This document shows, one piece after another, positions 1 through 4,169 of a DNA stretch of 6,556 nucleotides (its first letter is position 1; each line of letters starts with the position of its first letter). The notes beneath the pieces were generated by a model that did no database searches, was not told the DNA's origin, and saw only the letters and a list, made by a program, of their open reading frames with translations. The position numbers and the translations under genes were made by a program. Source of the DNA: Gemmataceae bacterium (GTDB lineage Bacteria > Planctomycetota > Planctomycetia > Gemmatales > Gemmataceae); contig JANWVS010000125.1 of NCBI GenBank assembly GCA_025056835.1, forward strand, positions 1 to 6,556, read 5' to 3'.

Positions 1-828
1 GCTACGCTGTTTGTGAAACACCATGCCGGCGGTGTCGTACACGGTCTCGCCGCCGCCGATCTCAAGGCAAACGCGCACCTGACCGGGGGTGAAGATCATA
101 TACGTCTGCCGGTCGAGAACGAGGTAGCTGAAGCACCATGCCACAAACAACACCAGCGACAACGTCAAGTAGCCGCCCAAATTGATGTAGATCGCCAGTT
201 GTCCGAGCCTGGCAATGATGGTCTCCCACCAGCCGGCGGCGGCGAAGATCAGCGACAACATCACCAGCACCACCAGTACCAACACCGACCACAGTCCGCG
301 CAGGGTGATATTGGTGATGACGATGACGACGAGCAGGACGATCGTGAACACCGTGCCCATCCACTTGTGGCGCGTCATGTAGATCGTGGGTGCGAAGTCT
401 TCGTCGGTGCCGTGGCGATTCTTGCGCTTGAAATGCTTGGCATTTTCATCCAGGATCAAGACATCGCGCGTGACGAGTTGGCCCTTGTCGTCCTCCACTT
501 TACGCGACGCCGCGGTCTTGGTGCCGGCGGGGACCACCACCATGTAAGTGTCGCCCAGCCAGGTGATCAACGCAAACAGGAAACCGCAGGCCCAGACCGG
601 CCACCAATAAAACAAGTTGGAATGGTGATAGATCGCCAACTCGCCGGGACGCGTCATCCCCAGAAAAAAGGACTGGAGAAACGACACCTCTTGCGGGGCG
701 GCTGCCGCCGGCGGAGCCGCTGCCGCTTTGTCAGTGGCCGGCGGTGCCGTTTCTTTTACCCCAGCCGGCTCGACGCTCACCGGCGGCGACGCAGGCTCGG
801 CTACATTCGGGCTTGGCTCACTAGCCAT
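1..828 (-). CDS. Polytopic membrane protein, N-terminal 276 residues (3' end beyond window)
   Basis: I do not recognise a named family. The minus-strand frame opens with ATG at 828-826 and stays open to base 1, so the C-terminus lies outside the window. Residues 1-47 form a low-complexity tail rich in Ala, Pro, Glu and Val, probably disordered. Hydrophobic segments that could span the membrane lie at about residues 72-92 (rich in Trp and Phe), 156-176, 178-199 and 213-238. A polar, charged loop with a KHFKRKNRHG stretch occupies about 93-155. After the last segment the chain turns soluble (DRQTYMIFTPGQ, then a Gly-rich turn near 258-260), which looks like the first strands of a beta domain, possibly PH-like; that is a guess. 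There is no signal peptide, so insertion would use the first membrane segment. Only a weak GAGA precedes the start. It is divergent from the hydrolase gene. The reading frame is well supported; the function is unknown. Confidence 0.8.
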   Translation of the reverse strand, partial: MASEPSPNVAEPASPPVSVEPAGVKETAPPATDKAAAAPPAAAAPQEVSFLQSFFLGMTRPGELAIYHHSNLFYWWPVWACGFLFALITWLGDTYMVVVPAGTKTAASRKVEDDKGQLVTRDVLILDENAKHFKRKNRHGTDEDFAPTIYMTRHKWMGTVFTIVLLVVIVITNITLRGLWSVLVLVVLVMLSLIFAAAGWWETIIARLGQLAIYINLGGYLTLSLVLFVAWCFSYLVLDRQTYMIFTPGQVRVCLEIGGGETVYDTAGMVFHKQRS

Positions 829-990
829 CGGCAAGGTCTCGAACGGTTTGCGCAGGCTGCTACCTTATTCGCCGAAAAAGTGATGATCTTTGTATAGAAA
901 ATTGCCGCCTCTGGCTCGATGGGCATTCGGCGAGGCACCACGTATCATGAATCGTGACGCGGCTGTCGTCAACTCTCGGTGGATCGTACC
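829..990. promoter_or_regulatory. Divergent intergenic region, presumed to hold two promoters
   Basis: This 162-base gap separates the starts of the minus-strand membrane protein and the plus-strand hydrolase operon, so promoters for both should lie here. It contains an AT-rich patch at about 888-902. TATAGA (893-898, plus) or TATACA (896-891, minus) in that patch could serve as a -10 element, but neither has a convincing -35 box at 16-18 bases. An 8-base inverted repeat, TCGCCGAA at 869-876 and TTCGGCGA at 926-933, flanks this patch. It could be an operator, but arms this short occur by chance in GC-rich DNA. No single element can be called firmly. Confidence 0.35.
978..983 (+). promoter_or_regulatory. 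Shine-Dalgarno-like GGTGGA that favours the ATG at 991
   Basis: GGTGGA ends 7 bases before the ATG at 991. The in-frame alternative GTG at 979 lies inside this same motif and has no purine-rich sequence upstream. This supports starting the hydrolase at 991, four codons downstream of the longest possible frame. Confidence 0.5.
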
Positions 991-1785
991 ATGCTCGCTC
1001 GAAAATACCTGTTCCCGCACGTCATCGAACTGAACTACCAGGCCGGCCGCCGGCTCGGCGTCAACGTCTATCTCATCGACGGCGGCAATGAGTTCCTCCT
1101 CATCGACATCGGTTACCTGGAAACGGTCGACGAAATCGTGGAACTGATCCGCCAGATGGATTTCAATCTGTCGACGTGCAAAATGATCATCGCTACCCAT
1201 GCCGACGCCGACCATATCCAAGGCATCGCCCGCGCCAAGGAGCTGCTCAAGACGAAAGTGGCAGCCCACCCGCTCACGGTCGAACCCCTGGAAAGCGGCG
1301 ACACCATTGTGACCTATGCCTCGATCAAGGCCCAAAATTTCGAAATTCCGATGCCGCGATGCCGGGTCGACATCAAACTCCGCGAAGGCGACGTCATCGA
1401 GGTCGGTACCCAACGGCTCCAGGTATGGCACACTCCCGGGCACACGCCGGGACAACTCGCCTTCAAAATGGGCAACTTACTCTTCTCGGGCGACAATATT
1501 TACAAAGACAGCTGCGTCGGCGCCATCGATGCCCACCATGGCTCCAATCTCCCCGACTTCATCGCCTCGCTGAAGCGGATCCTCAAAGACGATTCCGAAT
1601 TTTTGCTGCCCAGTCACGGCCCGGTGTTCCGCCGCGACAACAAGATCATCCAGCAAGCGATCGACCGCTTGACCCGCTATCAGTACATGGCGGATTTCGG
1701 CACCTGCGCCGTCGGCTGGCCTCTTTTGGATGAATGGGAAGCCGACGTGGCCGCCGGCCGCATGCCGAACTTCGGCAAGAAATAA
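991..1785 (+). CDS. Metallo-beta-lactamase-fold hydrolase, glyoxalase II-like
   Basis: A 264-residue protein of the metallo-beta-lactamase superfamily, probably a cytoplasmic metal-dependent hydrolase, since no signal peptide is seen. Expected metal-binding motifs appear in order: THADADH (H70, D72, D74, H75) after a beta strand; HTPGHTPG (H147, H151); SGDN with D168; and PSHGP with H209. Motif 1 reads HxDxDH rather than the standard HxHxDH, so the usual second zinc-1 histidine is Asp72. That variant occurs in some superfamily members and need not abolish activity. The N-terminal strands ([18 protein letters not shown]) and the length fit a single-domain member without the C-terminal helical domain of true glyoxalase II. 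Family members hydrolyse thioesters, lactones or phosphoesters; the substrate here cannot be read from sequence. It is first in a three-gene run, and the next gene starts 4 bases after its stop. Family assignment is firm, substrate unknown. Confidence 0.9.
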   Translation: MLARKYLFPHVIELNYQAGRRLGVNVYLIDGGNEFLLIDIGYLETVDEIVELIRQMDFNLSTCKMIIATHADADHIQGIARAKELLKTKVAAHPLTVEPLESGDTIVTYASIKAQNFEIPMPRCRVDIKLREGDVIEVGTQRLQVWHTPGHTPGQLAFKMGNLLFSGDNIYKDSCVGAIDAHHGSNLPDFIASLKRILKDDSEFLLPSHGPVFRRDNKIIQQAIDRLTRYQYMADFGTCAVGWPLLDEWEADVAAGRMPNFGKK

Positions 1786-1789
1786 CGTG

Positions 1790-2491
1790 ATGGTTCTCGA
1801 AGTGCTCTACGAGGACAACCACTGCCTGGCCGTCAACAAGCCGGCACCGTTGTTGACGCAGGCGCCCCCGGGGATCGCATCGCTGGCAACCCTGGCCCGG
1901 CAATATCTGAAAAGCCGCTATCACAAGCCGGGCCGGGTTTACCTGGGAGTGCCCCATCGCCTGGACCGGGCCGTCAGCGGCGTCATCCTCTTGGCTCGAA
2001 CCACCAAAGCGGCGCAACGCCTCAGCGAACAGTTCGCGACGCGAAAAGTCAGCAAGGTTTACTGGGGCCTCGTGCAGGGCACACTGGAGCCCGGCGAAGT
2101 CGTCTGGGAAGACTGGCTTCGAAAAGTCGATTCGCAAGCCCGGGTCGAAATCGTCCTTCCGGAAACCCCGGGGGCACAGCGGGCGCAGCTGCGCGCCCAG
2201 GTCTTGGCCGAAGGCCCCGAAGGCACCTTTGTGGAATTCTGTCCCCAGAGCGGTCGCATGCACCAGATCAGGATCCAAAGCGCTGCGCGGGGCAACCCGA
2301 TCGTCGGCGACCTGCTCTATGGGGCGACGACGCCGTTCGGGCCGCCGGCCGCCACTGAACGGGAACGCTGTATCGCCTTGCACGCCCGCCGTTTGACGTT
2401 CCTGCACCCGATCCGCTACGAACCGGTGACCGTGACGGCCCCGCTGCCGGCTTTTTGGCCGTCTTGGCTTTCCCACGTGCGAGGTACCTGA
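1790..2491 (+). CDS. RluA-family RNA pseudouridine synthase
   Basis: A 233-residue pseudouridine synthase, converting specific uridines in rRNA or tRNA to pseudouridine in the cytoplasm. The catalytic core is clear: PHRLDRAVSGV with the catalytic aspartate D59; RKVSKVYWGLV (86-95) with the family's conserved tyrosine Y91; SGRMHQIRIQ (154-163), then GNPIVGDLLYG (168-178); and the ending IALHARRLTFLHP (195-207). In most RluA/RluC/RluD proteins the third motif reads GRTHQIRVH, so Met157 and Gln163 are departures. The protein starts directly at the catalytic domain and lacks the N-terminal S4 domain of RluC and RluD, so it is nearer in size to RluA or TruC types; the target nucleotide cannot be assigned. 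Start: ATG at 1790, although GTG at 1787 is in frame immediately before it. No clear Shine-Dalgarno is seen, and the 4-base gap from the hydrolase stop suggests translational coupling. Confidence 0.93.
   Translation: MVLEVLYEDNHCLAVNKPAPLLTQAPPGIASLATLARQYLKSRYHKPGRVYLGVPHRLDRAVSGVILLARTTKAAQRLSEQFATRKVSKVYWGLVQGTLEPGEVVWEDWLRKVDSQARVEIVLPETPGAQRAQLRAQVLAEGPEGTFVEFCPQSGRMHQIRIQSAARGNPIVGDLLYGATTPFGPPAATERERCIALHARRLTFLHPIRYEPVTVTAPLPAFWPSWLSHVRGT
2481..2484 (+). promoter_or_regulatory. Possible Shine-Dalgarno for the kinase gene
   Basis: GAGG lies 11 bases before the ATG at 2496, inside the last codons of the pseudouridine synthase gene. The spacing is somewhat long, so the site may be weak and translation may rely on coupling to the upstream gene. 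Confidence 0.4.
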
Positions 2492-2495
2492 AACG

Positions 2496-3536
2496 ATGCT
2501 TTCCGAAGCTGCTTTGGAAGCGATCCTCTCCCGACTGCCTCGCTTGCGGATCACGGTCGTCGGCGATCTGTTCCTCGACCGTTACTTCGATCTCGACGCC
2601 ACGTTGACGGAACGATCGCTGGAGACCGGTTTGGAGGCGTACCAGGCCGTGTGCATCCGCGCCTACCCTGGCGCTGCCGGTACGGTCGTCAACAACCTGG
2701 CCGCCCTTGGCGTCGGCACGATCGTGCCGGTGGCGGTCATCGGCGACGACGGAGAAGGTTACGAGCTTCGCCAGGCCTTGTCGCGTTTACCCGCAGTGCG
2801 GCAGGACCACCTCTTTCAGCGCGGCGACCGGCGCACCCCCACCTACTCCAAGCCGATGCTGCACGAACCAGGGAAGTTGCCCCGCGAACTGAACCGAATC
2901 GACATCAAAAATCGGCATCCCCTCCCAGCCGATGCGGAGGAGGCGATACTCCAGGCCATTCTGCAGTTGTGGCCCGCCAGCGACGCGATGGTGGTCGTCG
3001 ATCAAGTGAGCGAAGCCAACTGCGGCGTCGTCACCGAGCGCGTGCGCACCACGCTGAGCCAGTTGGGCGCACACCAACCCGATAAATGCTTGCTCGCCGA
3101 TAGCCGCCATCGGATCGGCTGGTTTGCGAACCTCTGGCTTAAACCGAACCTCGCGGAGTGCCGGGCAGCGATCGGCGCGGAGCTGGAGGCCTCGCTGGCC
3201 ACGGCGAAATTAGCGGAACGGTGCGGCCGACCGGTGTTCTGCACCTGCGGAGCCGATGGCATCTGGCTCGCCCGTCCCGGGACTCCGCCGCGTTTGATGC
3301 CGGCGCGGCCGGTCGCTGGGCCGATCGATCCCGTGGGGGCCGGCGACAGCGTCAACGCCGGGCTGGCAGGCGCCTTGGCCGCCGGCGCCGACCTCGAAAC
3401 CGCCGCGACCTTCGCCAATCTCGTAGCATCAATTACGATTCAGCAGATCGGCGTCACCGGCGTGGCGACGCCGCAACAATTGCGCGCGCTCTGCCGCGCC
3501 GCGGTGGAAGCGTCTGCCGACGGCGCCGCTCCGTGA
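2496..3536 (+). CDS. PfkB-family carbohydrate kinase, HldE/RfaE kinase-domain-like
   Basis: A 346-residue ribokinase-fold kinase, expected to transfer phosphate from ATP to a sugar or sugar phosphate in the cytoplasm. The N-terminal ITVVGDLFLDRYF (19-31) is the first beta strand and substrate-binding Asp region, as in HldE. PGAAGTVVNNLAALG (58-72) matches the PfkB glycine-rich signature. TPTYSKPM (114-121) and ELNRIDIKNR (131-140) match the HldE region contacting the heptose substrate. WLKPNLAE (214-221) corresponds to the TPNLSE strand. IDPVGAGDS (277-285) is the second PfkB signature, with D284 as probable catalytic base and an anion hole at 281-283. In E. coli HldE this domain is fused to a nucleotidylyltransferase; here the protein ends after the kinase domain, so a partner enzyme would be encoded elsewhere if it makes ADP-heptose. 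The start ATG lies 4 bases after the pseudouridine synthase stop. Family assignment is firm; heptose-7-phosphate specificity is only suggested by resemblance, and other sugars are possible. Confidence 0.88.
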   Translation: MLSEAALEAILSRLPRLRITVVGDLFLDRYFDLDATLTERSLETGLEAYQAVCIRAYPGAAGTVVNNLAALGVGTIVPVAVIGDDGEGYELRQALSRLPAVRQDHLFQRGDRRTPTYSKPMLHEPGKLPRELNRIDIKNRHPLPADAEEAILQAILQLWPASDAMVVVDQVSEANCGVVTERVRTTLSQLGAHQPDKCLLADSRHRIGWFANLWLKPNLAECRAAIGAELEASLATAKLAERCGRPVFCTCGADGIWLARPGTPPRLMPARPVAGPIDPVGAGDSVNAGLAGALAAGADLETAATFANLVASITIQQIGVTGVATPQQLRALCRAAVEASADGAAP

Positions 3537-3592
3537 CGATCTCGGCACCGAGCTATTTTCCAGCCTCGCTCGTTCGGCACTTGCCGATGGAG

Positions 3593-3620
3593 AAAAAACC
3601 CGCGTCGCGGGCAACGCGGG
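3593..3620 (-). terminator. Intrinsic terminator for the 101-residue protein gene
   Basis: Read on the minus strand, a GC-only stem of 6 base pairs (CCCGCG at 3620-3615 pairing with CGCGGG at 3604-3599) with a 10-base loop is followed directly by six T residues (3598-3593). A tighter alternative stem, CCCGC/GCGGG with a 3-base loop, is also possible. It begins 31 bases beyond the stop codon of the minus-strand gene, which is the usual position for a rho-independent terminator. Confidence 0.75.
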
Positions 3621-3632
3621 CAAGGCGGCCAA

Positions 3633-3656
3633 CCCTCAACCTTTGGGGGATTTATT
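3633..3656 (+). terminator. Weak candidate terminator for the three-gene plus-strand operon
   Basis: CCCTC (3633-3637) can pair with GGGGG (3645-3649), including one T-G pair, around a 7-base loop, followed by ATTTATT. It lies about 100 bases after the kinase stop and overlaps the end of the convergent gene. The short stem and interrupted T-run make it only a possibility. Confidence 0.25.
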
Positions 3657-3957
3657 CTGGTTCATCTCCCTCTTGTTCCGCCGGAAACAGGTAACTGCGC
3701 AATTGATCTCTCTCGCGGCGCGTCGCCTCGAGATCAAACAACAGGTATTTGATGTCCAGCTGTAACTGATCCACGGCGTCTTGAGCGATGCGTACCAAAC
3801 GATTTTGCAGCCGGGCGAAATGGCCGACCCGGTCGCAGAGCGGAATCAACTCATTCCGGAGCGGCAGTGGCAGTTTGTCGAGATGATCGCGCAGTTTGAT
3901 CAAGTCTTCCGGAAGCTGCTGATCCTTGCGCCATTCCACAGGAAGCGGTCTGGCCAT
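3652..3957 (-). CDS. 101-residue charged helical protein of unknown function
   Basis: I do not assign a function. The frame encodes 101 residues with ATG at 3957-3955 and TAA at 3654-3652. A longer frame could begin at 4002, but a strong Shine-Dalgarno sits just before 3957, which decides the start. The protein is rich in Leu, Arg, Asp and Glu, with no membrane segment or signal peptide. It appears to be nearly all alpha-helix: roughly residues 15-28, 31-65 and 66-92, with a heptad-like pattern of Leu, Ile and Val (for example LQNRLVRIAQDAVDQLQ) that suggests a helical hairpin or coiled coil and oligomerisation. The C-terminus is acidic (EQEGDEPE). It has its own intrinsic terminator and converges on the kinase gene, so it is probably monocistronic. 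From memory, similar proteins occur in planctomycete genomes, sometimes labelled regulators without evidence; no DNA-binding motif is visible here. Confidence 0.85.
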   Translation of the reverse strand: MARPLPVEWRKDQQLPEDLIKLRDHLDKLPLPLRNELIPLCDRVGHFARLQNRLVRIAQDAVDQLQLDIKYLLFDLEATRRERDQLRSYLFPAEQEGDEPE

Positions 3958-4169
3958 GGATGTCTCCCTTAGCACCCCATACGCGAACCAACACGCAGCC
4001 ATGGAGCGAACGACGTGCCGATTCGCTGTCGGCGCGACGAATTCTCCTAATTGGTTAGATTTTCAACAGGTTTGCCGCTTTGTCGCGACTGGCCAGATTC
4101 GCGCGATGTTAACTTTCGGCTACGCCATTCCTCTTTTTTGTAAACGGCGGTTGTGGTAGAAGCCGCGCC
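3958..4169. promoter_or_regulatory. Divergent intergenic region between the small gene and the large secreted-protein gene
   Basis: These 212 bases should hold both promoters. The stretch at about 4040-4070 and 4108-4143 is more AT-rich than the surroundings. On the minus strand TTGAAA (4065-4060) resembles a -35 box, but no good -10 follows at the right distance. On the plus strand the T-run at 4133-4139 lies about 30 bases before the ATG at 4170, with no clear -10. No convincing operator, riboswitch or small RNA was found. Confidence 0.3.
3964..3970 (-). promoter_or_regulatory. Strong Shine-Dalgarno AAGGGAG for the 101-residue protein
   Basis: On the minus strand AAGGGAG is followed by 6 bases and then ATG at 3957. 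It is the best ribosome-binding site in the window and fixes the start of this small gene at 3957 rather than at the upstream in-frame ATG at 4002. Confidence 0.8.

Noticed and set aside
13..897. Long open frame on the plus strand over the membrane protein gene
   Set aside because: The translation is rich in His, Gln, Arg and Asp with no coherent fold. The minus-strand frame over the same bases gives a clear membrane protein, so this is a GC-rich antisense shadow.
1646..2554. 302-residue open frame on the minus strand
   Set aside because: It lies antisense to the pseudouridine synthase gene, whose motifs are unambiguous, and its translation is Arg-rich and low in structure.
1955..3350. Pseudouridine recycling system (synthase plus pseudouridine kinase)
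   Set aside because: The kinase resembles HldE rather than PsuK, and no pseudouridine-5'-phosphate glycosidase is present in the window.
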